A DNA stretch of 64,000 nt from Mycocentrospora acerina (GCA_022701365.1 JAKUHH010000164.1:1-64000), one strand, 5' to 3'; shown: positions 11,231 through 22,967, counted from the first letter of the stretch. The notes: generated by a model from the letters alone, not told the origin. Translations and numbers: made by a program.

Positions 11231-11565
11231 GCTTGCACGTGAGCACTCAACTTCTATTAGCTCCGAGTCCTGCACTCCTAATATAACAACAAGTTCCTCC
11301 CGATTATTTCCTCACAGACTACATGCTCTAGGAGGATCCTGGAAGTTCCATCTTTCGTTTTCTCGACTAAATATCAAGACGTTGTAAGAAGTCTCGTTCA
11401 AAAATCTTTGTGCAGTGCTTGACAGTCTGTCAGCCTACGCCCGAGAGCGCACGTGTGCAGGCACGTGTGCTCGCACGTGAGCACTCAACTCCTATATAGT
11501 CTCCGAGTCCTTTACTCCTGATAATACAACAAGTTCCTCCTGATTGTTCACTCACACAGTCTGCT
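11231..11565. repeat. Diverged direct repeat, two ~95-bp copies
   Basis: Copy one is about 11231-11328 and copy two about 11470-11565, spaced roughly 240 bp apart. Shared blocks include GCACGTGAGCACTCAACT, CTCCGAGTCCT and ACAACAAGTTCCTCC. Copy two is preceded by two further CACGTG palindromes (11450-11470). The pair looks like a local duplication of a promoter-like or leader-like stretch; no coding frame is shared. Confidence 0.6.
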
Positions 11566-12290
11566 TTAAACGAATCACCCTATGCTCTGAAATCTCTCAG
11601 ATAAGATGCTACCTCAAATTCAAAAAGTGCAGCAAATCTATGCAATGTTCTTCGTGAGGCCCTTGTTCATATGTTGAGCTTTCTTGAGACTGGAGGCTAA
11701 CTTTGTAATCTCACGATTTACTAAGTGTCAAGACACATGAATCTCATGGTACAAGAATATTAGGAAAACCCTGTATTTCACATTCCTCATTTCAAGTCGG
11801 CGAACAGACCCGACTCGATAGTTTCCTTGCAAGCAAAATCTTCTTAGTACAAGCGAACGTTTCAGCTTTTCCACTGTAAAATTTCTATCTATTATCTGAA
11901 ATATATACAGAAGCTAGAGGAACCTCTGTGAGCCCATATTGAGTTGTACTAAAAGCTTGCACCATTACAACGTGCAATTGTCGTGAAAGATGAAATACTT
12001 GCCTTGACTGAGTGTAATTGTTTAATGTAGCGTTGGTGTGCTAATCAGTGTATGTATTGATGTATGGTGTGTACTTTGTCGCAATTAAGCAGGCTAGTAC
12101 AATGACGGACGTTGACAGTTCAAATTCAGTTGTGCATGATAAACACAGTGACCTAGTTTCTACTTCTTAATACTTGTCCTGATCGCTTCTAGACTTTTTT
12201 TATTCGTTATCTCATTTATTTGTTAAAGATGAGAAAACAGTCGCGGTTTTCGACTGCTTAAACTCCTACTAAATTGGCGAGACGATTTTG

Positions 12291-12420
12291 TCCGCAGTGG
12301 TCGCCATGAAGGCGCCACACGCTGATTAGTTGCGGTATCAGCCGATGACTCAGCACACACTTTTCTCCTCCATGATGTAGGTAGTATGCACGTAGTAATC
12401 AATAATCAGTTCTCCACTTC
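12291..12420. repeat. Dispersed repeat, copy 1
   Basis: Shares blocks with bases about 41550-41850: TGGTCGCCA, GCTGATTA, ATCAGC, GATGACTCAGCACA, CTCCT and, further on, a run like GTATGCACGTAGTAATC versus GCATGTACGTAATAATC. The second copy is split by a small inverted-repeat element. No coding content; probably a decayed transposon fragment. Confidence 0.5.
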
Positions 12421-12515
12421 TCGAATCCAATCTTATCCTTCCATTTCCTCCTCTCATCAGATTTCGACGATAGTAGCAGTTGATATAGGTTTTGCTGCGT
12501 ACAACATTGACTTGG

Positions 12516-14216
12516 CTACTTGTTTAGCCTCATGGCTCTGCTCTCATCTCTCCACCATGCACACTGCTTCATCCTGATACTCTTTGCCTCCTTCTCCATT
12601 TTCGGTCCGCCACGATCAGGTGGACTGACAGCCAATTGCATCCCCGATATCCCATTGTACGTCTCCCATCGTGGTGCGCCGGCAATCGCATGTGTATTTG
12701 GATCGCCGCTAACGACAAAACTAGCAAAATAGCTGCTGTAGATGTCTGCTATCTCAGGATACTGTGTTCCAGTTTCACCATTGAAGTAACTCTCATCGCT
12801 AGCATGCGGGACTCCAAGGTATACGGGCGAATTATTCGGGGTGTCAAAGCGTGCTTTATAGACAGGAACTCCGGCAAGGGCGAGTCGTGACGCAGTGTCC
12901 TGCACAGGGCAGATGTATGAGTAGTCACCGTAAGCGGCACTGATGCGCTGAAATTGGGCAGAGATGTATGTAGGAGTATGTAATGAAAAAGAAGTCTGGC
13001 TATTATATGTAACAGGGTCGGGATACAAACACTGTAGGTCCTCAAGGTCGTCGGTCGTTAAGCCCGGAGCAAGGTTTCGTCAAAAGTCGACGAAATCAGT
13101 ATTAGTGCGGAGGTCTTGGGGCACGAATCGACTACCGTCGTCGGTCGCTGAGGAGATGAGGATGGGAATTTTAAAGAAGGTGCCGTCTTCACCGGATGTT
13201 GACCCGCGCTTCTCAAGAAGAGGGCCAGGAGAGACAGGTTGCCAAGGCCATGTGATGTTGTGCTCAGACGCAGAGTACATTGCAGACGAGATAAATTGCA
13301 TGTCGTCGATTCTAGCGTTGCGCAAACAGTCGAGGGCAGCAGAGTTTGGCGATGTGGGGCAATCAACGTAGCCCATGAAATCTTCAAACTGCTGCTCATA
13401 CAGCAAATAGTCAACTCCTGGAAAGGCTCGAGCTATTGGTGATCCCGATACCAGAATGGCCTTACTGAACAAAAGCCTGTCTGAGTCGCTGCCATAATTA
13501 TGGAAGAGATGAAACCCGACAGAGTGTCCACCGGCACTCAGTCCACCAAGCGTGATCTGTTCATTATCACCTCCGAAGAACTCAGCATACTTTTGCACAA
13601 ACTCCAGCATCTGCCTTTGATCCCGTACGCCCAAGTTCAACAAACCCTCCTCTTCCATGAGCTTACTGGGTAGATTACCCAACGCACCAAGCCGGTATTG
13701 CACTGTGACAACCATGACAGGTTCAGTACTCTTTGCGACAAACATCGCTCCATCAAAGCCCTGTCCCGTTCCCCAGACAAAAGACCCCCCGTGCAAGTAG
13801 ATGAATACGGGTAATCTTTGATTCAGAGAAATTCCTGAAGGGCGATATACATTTAACAAGAGGCAAGCCTCAGATTGATACATCGACCCGTACACATTTT
13901 GGTGGCATGCTGGTCCGTACGTAGTGGCATCTTTCGTGCCGCTGAACGCCTTTGGCCATGTAACAGGCTTAAAGCGGTCTTCACCCACAGGTTGGTTTGA
14001 GTATTCAACACCGAGCCATGCATCGATCGGATTACTAAATGTCGTCGTGTTGAACATGTTTGAGAATATCTTTGTTCCTTGAAAGCTTCCATACCCAGGT
14101 AGCGCGATCAGTAGTGATTCGTCTTGGCTGTGTGAAGGCGTCTGTTCAAATGGCCAGCAGAACGCAAGTACACCAAAATACAAGAACAGAAGCGAATTCA
14201 TCTTTGGAAATAACAT
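12516..14216 (-). CDS. Secreted type B carboxylesterase/lipase interrupted by one in-frame UGA
   Basis: Alpha/beta hydrolase of the carboxylesterase B family, cleaving carboxylic esters outside the cell. The frame from ATG 14216 runs 378 codons to a TGA at 13080-13082, then continues in the same frame for 187 more codons to 12516; 566 residues if the TGA is read as a residue, a normal family length. Seen: signal peptide (residues 1-21), oxyanion HGG (142-144), nucleophile Ser227 in GLSAGG, acid region near DDGSRF, and, downstream of the TGA, the catalytic-His segment GVPHASDE. The codons after the TGA encode RNLAPGLTTDDL and LYPDPV, which belong to the family, so an intron over the stop is unlikely. 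Because the His lies downstream, the 378-residue product would be inactive. CGA-to-TGA by RIP, a sequencing error or stop readthrough (context UGA-C) are all possible. Confidence 0.85.
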
Positions 14217-15122
14217 GAAAGACTATGTTGAAATTATGTGTCCGTACTTAATTTTACACAAAATTCGCGAGTAGCAGATAGTGTTCTTGGGACTCGGAAC
14301 TTCTCGTAGGCTCTTGAGACGAAGGGGAATGGTAGTCAGGATTTTCTCTAGAGTGCCAGAAAAAAGATGCCCAGCCGATAAAGCAAAATACGGTGTGTGC
14401 TGGTGTTTTTGCAGCACGATGTTTCAGACGAGGAAGGCAATTCTCAATGAAAGAAAATGGGATACAAGTTCCATGATATCGTCCCGCGAGGAATATATAG
14501 CCGAGCTATGTCGCAGTCTCAAAACATTTCTTGGTTGTAATATCACTTGCGAGACACAATTGCCAAAAAAACCCCTGAGGAAACATCGGATCTACATAAC
14601 GTAGAATTGCAGTGCCACATATCATTTACGGGTAATTGATTCTCACAAATCTATGCTACAATTAGATAGCAAAGTAATCCCCAGTAAAGTTCAAATTCGT
14701 GTCCATTTCATGGGGCCTAGTGGTCCCAGGACTCAACGCAAAAATACCTTTTGCCCTCCACCTTCCAGAGGTCTTCAAAGTACTCGATGACTTGTGTTTC
14801 TAGAAGTTCAATATCAATCTAACTTAGATCAAATAACTTTTAATTTCTATTGTCAAAATCTCACTCGATCGCCTAATGGTCCTACAAGCTGTGTGCATTT
14901 TGCAAATTAGTAGCTGATCCTGCAGGCATGCACCGCTAGAACGCTGTGTTGTAAGCCTACATCCGGATATAAACCTAGGGAGTAATTTTCTTTATTAGAT
15001 TTTAAAAGCGGGAAAATCCATGTTGTTTAAAAATTCATGTCATTAATTATAAGTGTATAAAGGAATGGCATCAAATGACCAGTAAATCGAAAGCGCTCTG
15101 CTGAAGCATCGGTGATTTCACA
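14217..15122. other. Divergent intergenic region, esterase and peptide transporter
   Basis: About 900 bp holding both upstream regions. A 107-residue frame on the plus strand at 14281-14604 has no domain and overlaps an opposite frame of similar size; I do not call it. Nothing else stands out. Confidence 0.45.
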
Positions 15123-16965
15123 ATGGGCAATGCAAAAGGAGATCCTACTCAGACAGTAGTCTGTAGCTTGTACGTATCTGTATGATTGGAGATGATGAAC
15201 GACTAATTCCTAGAAATTCAGAAACCCATCTAATGGTCAGCTCTCTCCTATCTGCGTGCGGCGTGTAAGAGATAGCGTGCCCTGGCGACTGTGGATTGTC
15301 GCAATGGTTGCGTTTTGGGAACAAGCAGCCTTCTGGGCAATCACAGTTCCGTGGCGTATGTAATCAATGCACTGCGTAGTACCCTGTTCCTAACACATTT
15401 CACGTTATAGAAAATTACATTCAGCATCCAGTTCAACGTAGAAGCCATGACACCCCCGGAGCACTTGGACTCGGGCAGTCTATAGCCACCCGCATGTCCT
15501 GTGGATTCTACATCTTCTACTATACCGCACCAGTGCTGGGTGCTATCTTGTCCGATGCATTTTTGGGACGATTCACAACACTCATCGTCAGTCTCGGTAT
15601 CTATTTATGCGGATCCATCATCATGGCTGTTAGTGCGCTTGATAGTAGCCTCAGTAAAGGCTGGGGTCTTCCAGGGCTCATTGTGTCTATGATTTTGATC
15701 GGAGTTGGTGGTGGCGGATTCCGCGCTGTTGTAGTCCCCTTCATCGCTGATCAGTACACACAAAAAAACCCACAACAAGAGAGTCTGATGAACGGTGAAA
15801 TGTTCGCTGTGGATTATCCTCTAACACTGCAGTATATTTACAATCTTTTCTACTGGTGAGTTAGGCGACTACAAGCCCGAATATAGAGCTAAACAGTGGT
15901 AGGGCTGGGAATATGGGGTCTCTTTCGTGGTTTGTGACAGTATACCTAGAGAGGAGTTTTGGCTTCGTAAGTGCGTATGTGCTGGGCCTAAGCTTTGTAG
16001 CCATTGCTTTGGCTTTACTTGTCATAGGCAGACAATTCTATGGTATGAAGACATCGCTTCTAACCAACCTCACAAGTCCAAATGAGACTCATCTCGAGAG
16101 CAGTCAAAATACCACCCAACAAAACCGTCTTACTTCAAGCAAGCGGTATTGCTGTCATCGCGTGCCAGAATGGCTTCCGAGTTTCACGAGCTGATCCCGT
16201 ATATCAGCTCGAACACAACCAGCTACAAGTGTCTTGGAGCAGCGAGCTCGTCAACGAGCTATTGCGAGGGCTAAGATCATTTCGTGGTTTGTGCGTATGC
16301 CGATAACCATCTGGAAGCCATGAGCACTGATTCTCCTTAGTGTAGCCTTCGTCACATTTTACATCTGCTTTGATCAAGTACAGAACAATCTCATTTCCCA
16401 AGCCAGCAGTATGGACTCGCGCGGTGTACCTAACGATCTCCTGCCTGCAATGAACCAAATCGGCTGCATCTTGCTAGGACCCTTGATCCAGGAGGGTCTG
16501 TATCCATTGCTTGGCCGCAGAGGCATTTATTTGTCTGCGATATCGCGAATCATAATTGGATTTGCTTTTATGACAATGTCTATGATATGTGCTACTTTTG
16601 TTCAGTTCATGATATATCAGCTGCCATCATCGCATGACGACCATATAGGTCAAGACAGGGCCACTTTCCATGTCAACGTATGGGCGCAGACGCCGATTTA
16701 TATCTTCATGTCAGCGGGCGAAATCTTCGCGTACGTAACAGGGCTTGAGTTTACATATGAGAGCGCTCCAAGGGACATGAAGGTCGTAGTGCAGGCGATA
16801 AGTCTGCTTTTTGGTGCGGTTGGATCTGCATGTGCCATGGGCTTGACACCTCTTGCACACGATCCACATATGGTGGTATACTATGGTTCCCTATCAGGTG
16901 CAATGGCCTTGACAACAATTACTTTCTGGCTAGTGTTCTGCAAAACCAGTGTCGGGAAAGCATAA
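15123..16965 (+). CDS. POT/PTR2-family proton-coupled oligopeptide transporter
   Basis: Plasma-membrane symporter taking up di- and tripeptides with protons. Inferred exons: 15123-15169, 15222-15355, 15411-15855, 15903-16042, 16101-16290, 16341-16965; 1581 nt, 526 residues, open throughout. Introns are 47-58 nt with good branch sites. Recognisable family segments: NYIQHP and GALGLGQS after helix 1, FYIFYYTAPVLGAILSDAFLG, FIADQYT, the NMGSLSWF turn, VYQLEHNQLQVSW, FYICFDQVQNNLISQA, GPLIQEGLYP and the terminal SAPRDMKVVVQAI. In helix 1 the usual ERFxYYG is WEQAAFWAIT, a variant of a fungal subgroup. The exon 1 donor/acceptor is the least certain. It faces the amino-acid permease tail to tail, 293 bp apart, so the two may be co-expressed nutrient-uptake genes, though nothing shows this. 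Confidence 0.85.
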
Positions 16966-17258
16966 AATCGATAGGTTCCCGATAAGAAGTCTCAAGCTGA
17001 ATGACTGGCATTTTAAGGTTGAGTTGCACCTATTATCTTTCATACATATGTAACATGCGACAATAACCGCTGCAAATCTCATGTCTCAGCCTGATATTGT
17101 ATCGTTGAAGACTTTGTGAAGTCATGATCGAGCGTGGGATGGCCCAATTCTGCCGTTAAGACTTCTCTTTTTTCGGTGCTCTTGGTCGCCTACTTTCGTC
17201 CACTGTCTCATACATGGCGCTCACGGCGTTGTGCGTGCAATCAAGATTGATATGCTTG

Positions 17259-19047
17259 CTATTCAATCACCTCATAACCATTCAGCAATGGTTCGCCCAT
17301 TTCGTTTCGCACTGCCAGAGCAGGACTGCTGTAATACTTTCTTCCTCTAAATCTGTAGTCCACACAGCTCAAGAAAGATACTCCTAGAAGTATGACAGGA
17401 GCCCAGTTGAATGTTTGAAGGGTGACTGGCGTACGCTCCGGAAACAAGCACCAAACTATTGCATGGAGGGTATATAGAACACCGCCAACGTTGACAGTAA
17501 CGCCCCAACGACCGAGAGACCAACGGCATCGAGGAAGATGTTCAGGGTAAAAAACGCGGCGGTAGAGGACGGCGCTGATACTAATGGTATATGTGACCAT
17601 GAGCGAGATCACATTGAGGGAAATGACTATTGTGAGGTTTGCTAAGTCGCTCCCACAAGGAATTCTTTGTAACTTACTTGCGTTGAAAGCAACCTCAGAT
17701 CCCATGTTGATGAACGACAACAGTATAGTAATCAAACAGGTCGCAGTGATCGCGTTAGCTGGAATGTGTAGTTTTCTATCGACTTTTGCGATCCACTTGC
17801 TGAACGGAAGCCCGCCGTCCCGAGCGAATGCCCAGGATTGGCGTGAGGTGGATAAATTGGAGGTCAGACTACCCGCGAAGATAAGTGTAGTCGGAATCAG
17901 ATTGAGTGCAGCAACACCTGCTGGAGGCAACGCTTGGCTAAATGCCCACATGTGTGGGTACCCAGTAGAGTCTTCCAGCGCAGCCACCACATCCGTCATC
18001 ACGAACATGAAGCTGATGATGAAAACAACACCTATGATACCGTTCATCAGATAGGCTCCAATCATTGTTCTGGGAACCGTCTTGCTAGCATCTTCTATCT
18101 CTTCCGCCATGTGCGCTGATGCGTCGGAACCTAAGCTCGTTGTGAGTCAATGGCCGCGAAATTCCCGGCTCCGGATTGCTCACTGATACACGCGTAGATG
18201 GCGGGGAGCTGTCCGACCATCAAAGACAGCCCTGTTGTGCTCCAACCGCCGTGATTATCGAATTTCAAAAAGGTAGCTCTAGCTGTGGCCCTTGGTGAAA
18301 GCGTCCAGAAGATGAGCACGACGACCAAGAAGCCAAGAACATGGACACCTAGCATGAAATTCTGGAACAACGGCATCGATCCTGCACCCCGAATGCTCAT
18401 CACCCAAAGCACGATGGCAACAAAGATGATGATCAGCGTAGTACGCCAACTTGTAACAGAGTAGTCCGGACAAAGAACAACTGCAGACGACTGAACCAAC
18501 GTGCCGACGAGGAAGGGCCCTGAAGCTGTTCCCGCCTGCCAGGACAAAGTTGATATCCAGCCGACAAAGTAACTGAGAAATGCCTGGACTGATGGCGGGG
18601 CAAATTCCGCCACCCAGTGGTACTGTCCACCGGCAGTTGGGGCCATAGAGGCCATCTCTGCAAGGGATACGATAACAGGAATCATACCAAGCCATGTCCA
18701 CACAAAGCTCCAAATCAAACCAGCGGGTCCGCCGTTTACAAGTCCTTGGTGCGTAGCACTGCATGATTGCGTTAGTCGCAATGACGCAATAACGAGAACG
18801 GAGAGGCTAACGTCAACAACACCTCCCATACACCTTGGAGAATGACTGTGAACGCGAGCGCTGATAGCGGCCGATACGTCCTTTCTAGCTCTTGTAGCTT
18901 CCCCATGCGAGACATATCAGCACAGTCGTTCCTTGTTTGGCCATAGACGGATTGAATTTCGCCACCTAAAATGTCTGCGGTAAGGTGCGTAGATGAGCCA
19001 AAAGGGTGCTGCAGTTCAGCCTCAGAGCTGATGCTTAGTGAAGCCAT
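17259..19047 (-). CDS. APC-superfamily amino acid/GABA permease
   Basis: Multi-pass permease of the fungal GABA/choline/amino-acid transporter group. Exons: 19047-18812, 18758-18184, 18130-17678, 17626-17259; 1632 nt, 543 residues. ATG at 19045-19047 was chosen because codons further upstream lack ATG. Family segments: VWEVLL followed across the first intron by GLVNGGPAG, SLAEMASMAPTAGGQYHW, GQLPAIYACISSDASAHMAEE (junction inside), RQSWAFARDGGLPFSKW and, after the last intron, IISLNVISLMVTYT. The third intron (17677-17627, 51 nt, gtaagt...tag) is a multiple of three without a stop, so unspliced translation would insert 17 residues into a helix; the family pattern says it is removed. About 12 hydrophobic segments are visible. 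No defect seen. Confidence 0.87.
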
Positions 19048-20996
19048 AAAATTATAAAGGTACGTCGAATCATGTAAGTCTTCAAGTTGGGCGTTGACCA
19101 CTCGACGACATGTACATTATCCTACGTAATCGTTCCCGCTCCACCCGGATTAGAAGGTGGGGTAGCTGACAGATCAACAAATGTGTAGCAAGTCCACCAG
19201 ACTAACGAGCATATGGAATAAAACCAATTTTCAACTCGCGGCTATCCTATTGCCACCATTTTCTCTAAATAAATGTTTGTTAGCCACGACTAATATTTTA
19301 GATGTAGTGACACGAGAGCGTTTAATGTCAATAATATGACATCATCATCAGCCATGATCCTGTCATACATCTTCAACTTGACAGACTAACTACGCGTTGT
19401 AAGCAATGACGAAATGTTAGAAATCTACGTAGCAAAGCCTTTTTGTCAACTAAATTTGTGATGCAGCGCGATCAGTTTTCATGAATATAGCCACCTAACG
19501 TCTCTCCCTACGCGACGAAAAACCCGGAGAGTCGGAAACGATTAATAAGAGCACAAGCAAAGCAGACATCACAACCCAAGGAAGTGTCTTGTTAGCTATT
19601 TTCGGCCCATTAAGTCTTTCGCCGCTTAGGAAGAGACATTACCAGATTCTAGTCTAAAGTCGGTGAGGTGGGACATAAGAAGTCTGTATCTGCACTGTAA
19701 AGTGGAAATCATGACTTTTAAAGCTGAAATGCTTCTTTAGGGAAAGTGTTTAAAAGATTTGAATAGGGGATTTAATTTTATTTTTCAACTGATCAGATTC
19801 AGGAATTTTTCTGCGACTAACCAGCACCTGATAATAATTGATGTATTTAGACATGTTATTTTGCGAACATCAAATTGACCTAGCTTTGTTAGGGGTATAA
19901 GCCTAAAGAAGGTGGCCTGATGACGTGTGGAGGCACAAAACATAAACTTTGTTCTAATGGAATGTAATCTTGATTTGAACCCGTCATCATCTAAACAGAA
20001 AAGACACTCTCCGCAAAGGATGTTATGAGGTGATGTGGTGCTAAATGCGTAATTACATTTCAATGTGTAATTACATTTCAATGTGTAATTACATTTCTAT
20101 GTGTGAGATCACAGAGACAGTCCTATTATCCCACTTAAAACTCAGATTTGGCATGAAATCATCATTCCAACAGGTTTCCTCATTCAAGAATTACTAATGC
20201 TTTTGGGAAGATAATGACAATTCTCTAACACATTAAGCTAGTGCGCAATTGTAACCCCATGAATCATGGTTTTGTGATTTTTTCAGACAAAAGATTACAA
20301 GCACGAGCCCAAGGGCGCACTTGTCCGTCAATGGTGTTCAAGGCTATCAAACACGATTTAGATTGGATCAAATGGGAAGTCATTTATTGATCCTTAGGCT
20401 ACTCGAATTGAGTAAAGAGATAATTTGTGTTGAAATTCAATTACAACATCGCTGAGATGAGTTCATTCACACGCAGCTGAGAAAAGGTCGAGTAGCAGTC
20501 TTTGTACATGGCATCACCTGAGAGATCACTTCCTCACCTTGGACTTTATACGCTTTTCGTTCACGACTTCAAGAGGCTATCCCTTTTTGCTGCAGGTGGG
20601 TATTCCTCGAACGATCAGACAGGCGGTCCCAAACTGATTGTTGCTACGGGAGCTTATGAGGCAGGATTCTCTTCAGAGATTGCCTAACAGGTGTGGCTAT
20701 GCTACGATATCAGCTTCTGCTAGCACAGCCCCATGTGTTAAGCATTTCGAATGGCGCAGTTCAAATTAAGGTATGACGATAAACTCAAAACCAGGACAAA
20801 GGAGGCTTACTGTGAGTTCTCAGATACGTAGGAGCCTAATTGCAATTTCAAAGGTCTATAAGAGCTGTGAAATAGATCTTTTCTAATTTTACACGACTAC
20901 AATTATTCATCTCTGCACTTGTAACCTTATTCAAAGACGACAATTTAAAGACAGATCATACACCTCTTTTACAGTTGACTGAACGCTTTAATTCAA
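19048..20996. other. Intergenic region with a short tandem repeat
   Basis: About 1.9 kb without a recognisable gene. It includes a threefold 18-bp repeat at 20049-20102. A 61-residue frame at 20502-20687 and a 98-residue frame on the minus strand at 19785-20081 have no features and are not called. Confidence 0.45.
20049..20102. repeat. Tandem repeat, three 18-bp units
   Basis: The unit GTAATTACATTTCAATGT occurs three times in a row; the third has one change (TCTATGT for TCAATGT). It is short and AT-rich, and each unit carries the palindrome GTAATTAC. No role is evident. Confidence 0.85.
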
Positions 20997-21695
20997 ATGT
21001 CAAACAATTTAGACATCCTTTCTAACTGTCCATCTTCGGATGAGAAGTCCCACTCAACGGAGTCTCCAATTCTCAATCAGAATGTGCATGTTGTGTCCGG
21101 AAAGAACAACACCACTGTGGACATCAATGGAGACGTCGAAGATACATTAAACCAACTCCCACCTCTTCCCAGTCCCCTTCCGAAGGCTCACCCAGAATTT
21201 ATTCACTTTATGCCCCCGGAAGAACCTATCTACCGCAAGTACTCTGTCTTTACGGCTGGAAGTATAGAAATGGGTGCAGCAGTGCAATGGCAAAAGCACT
21301 TGGCAACCCTCCTTTCCCCTCTTCCAATCACTGTCAACAACCCCCGCAGAGGCAGCTGGGATCCCAATGCCACACAGGAAGCCAAAAACGATACCTTTAA
21401 GCAACAAGTTGATTGGGAGCTCGAGGCGCTTGAAAAAGCCGACGTCATCTGCTTCTTCTTCGACGTGAACACCAAGAGCCCAGTCACGATGCTGGAGTTG
21501 GGCCTCTGGGTACACTCAGGAAAAGTGATCGTCTGCTGCAATAAGCGTTTTTGGCGGGCAGGAAACGTTCATATTGTATGTGAGCGCTATAAAGTCCCTT
21601 TCGTGGAGACGTTCGAGGAGTTGGTACCAGCCGTAAAGGGTATGCTAAAGGAGAAAGGCATGAAGCTTGACGCTGAGGGTAATCTGATTGACTAG
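20997..21695 (+). CDS. Nucleoside 2-deoxyribosyltransferase-like protein
   Basis: Single-exon gene, 232 residues. After a polar, probably disordered first 75 residues comes an NDT-fold domain: SVFTAGSIEMG (83-93), the substrate-loop NPRRGSWD (115-122), KADVICFFF (147-155) and SPVTMLELG (161-169), in which Glu167 corresponds to the nucleophile of the family. Enzymes of this fold exchange bases on deoxyribonucleosides or hydrolyse the N-glycosidic bond; substrate here is unknown. Members of the Nuc_deoxyri_tr2-like group occur in bacteria, phages and fungi. Codon use is more GC-rich than the surrounding DNA and the ATG at 20997 is well placed. It has no signal peptide, so it acts inside the cell. 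Family call is firm, function inferred. Confidence 0.83.
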   Translation: MSNNLDILSNCPSSDEKSHSTESPILNQNVHVVSGKNNTTVDINGDVEDTLNQLPPLPSPLPKAHPEFIHFMPPEEPIYRKYSVFTAGSIEMGAAVQWQKHLATLLSPLPITVNNPRRGSWDPNATQEAKNDTFKQQVDWELEALEKADVICFFFDVNTKSPVTMLELGLWVHSGKVIVCCNKRFWRAGNVHIVCERYKVPFVETFEELVPAVKGMLKEKGMKLDAEGNLID

Positions 21696-22967
21696 GTCGG
21701 AGCTGTACTCAAGATTTCTTTCAAATTGTAAGACAGCTGTGGAGTGAATCCTTCTTTAGTTCTCGTCGAAGTTTTTCGATGCTGTAGAATAGAGCTATGG
21801 CCTGAAGATACTCTACATCCGTTCATACTGAAAGTGTTGTAAATCTAGTACTTGTCACGTATAGTCTTACTTACCTTAACAACATTGTAATCGTTGCGGC
21901 GATTATATCAGGTCAAACTTAAAATCACTCAACTCAGGAACACTAACGTAGAGACTACGCATGATCAAAAAATGATTGCTATTTCTTAGGTTAATAGCAA
22001 AATGACAAAACATTTCTGAATAATCCTAGTCCAATGATCATCAACGCACTTGTGATTGTGCACAAATGTTGGTTGACAAGTACTCATTTTGCTGTCATTT
22101 GTTTCATTTGCTGATGATCATTAACCGTAATTCTTCAGTGGGATCTCAAGCACGTATCGCATATCCGAGTGTCCATTCTAAGTATTTCTCACTCAGCACC
22201 AGTGTTATGCAACAGTTGTTGTCAGGAATACACCCTGATGGAGCATGACGGAGGTTACTCCTATGTACCGAGTACCACCGTAAGCCGTACCGGGTCACTA
22301 TAGAAACTTAACACCCCTCCTGATAGTATCCGCTACCACGCGGAACACTGAGAGACTATTATATAGACTATTGCAGGTGGTTCCTAAAAAGGTAGCGATC
22401 GTCTATCTGATACTACTATTATATGTGTATGCTATACAGAGACTCTACTACCTCCGTGAAATGAAGTAAGAAGGTTTCTAACAGTTATATTGAGCATCTT
22501 GAGTTATTCATCGCCAATTTAGAATTGCTCATCAATAGTGCAGTTAGTCAATCTTCCAAACATAGCAGAATTGAAACTAGCTAAGTCTCTTTTTCTAGTT
22601 TTAAGAATCCCTTTCCATTCTAATATTTCATTGACATCTCAAAGTAGCTTCCAGTCATTAATTCCTCACTAGTTTCAATTTGAATGAATTAATGTCAAAA
22701 TATCGGTCAAATCTTGGAGCTGATTGCCCTAGTAGATAGACCTGGCTGTCTGGACTACAAGTTGGACTTCTACTCAAGTTATTACGCCGTTATTGTTAAT
22801 CTGTTCAGACCCTAACAACTTACTCATAGAAAATAACGTTCCAGCATGGTTTGGCATAGCCCGTAGGGCAACCAGGTAGTTCAAATGAGGCTGCTCTTTG
22901 TGCAATCCTGAACGTAGATTAATATTACTTTTGTAAAACTATGTCGAAAGACACGTTTTCAATCCAC
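21696..22967. other. Intergenic region containing an LTR-like repeat
   Basis: No gene recognised. The element at 22246-22483 (listed separately) occupies part of it; the rest is AT-rich and featureless, with a short 60-residue frame at 22066-22248 that runs into the repeat and is not called. Confidence 0.45.
22246..22483 (+). mobile_element. Solo-LTR-like repeat, copy 1
   Basis: About 238 bp beginning TGACGGAGGTTACT and ending ...CTAACA, so with TG...CA ends as in LTRs. It matches bases 46326-46563 through blocks such as CCGAGTACCACCG, TCACTATAGAAACTT, GTCCGCTA/ATCCGCTA, and GTGAAnTGAAGTnAGAAGG. No internal retroelement coding sequence is nearby, so a solo LTR is the best guess. GAGCA stands directly before the element and again at 22492-22496, eight bases past the assumed end, so a 5-bp target duplication is possible only if the right end is misplaced. 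Confidence 0.62.

Larger units (their letters stand above)
10685..12515. other. Intergenic region with direct repeats and CACGTG motifs
   Basis: No gene recognised in about 1.8 kb. It contains a diverged ~95-bp direct repeat (listed separately) and a segment at about 12291-12420 that recurs near 41550. An 83-residue frame at 10649-10900 overlaps the kinase start on the other strand and is poly-Phe rich, so it is not called. Confidence 0.45.

Noticed and set aside
13020..13080. Intron covering the UGA of the esterase (gtcgac ... ctacag)
   Set aside because: The 60 nt encode conserved family residues (LAPGLTTDDL) and the donor is poor, so a nonsense codon is the better reading.
14281..14604. 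107-codon frame upstream of the peptide transporter
   Set aside because: No family resemblance, mixed composition and an equally open opposite strand.
16043..16076. 34-nt intron or a frameshift in the peptide transporter
   Set aside because: A 58-nt intron (16043-16100) with the same donor restores the family sequence FYAVKIPPNKT better and has a normal length.
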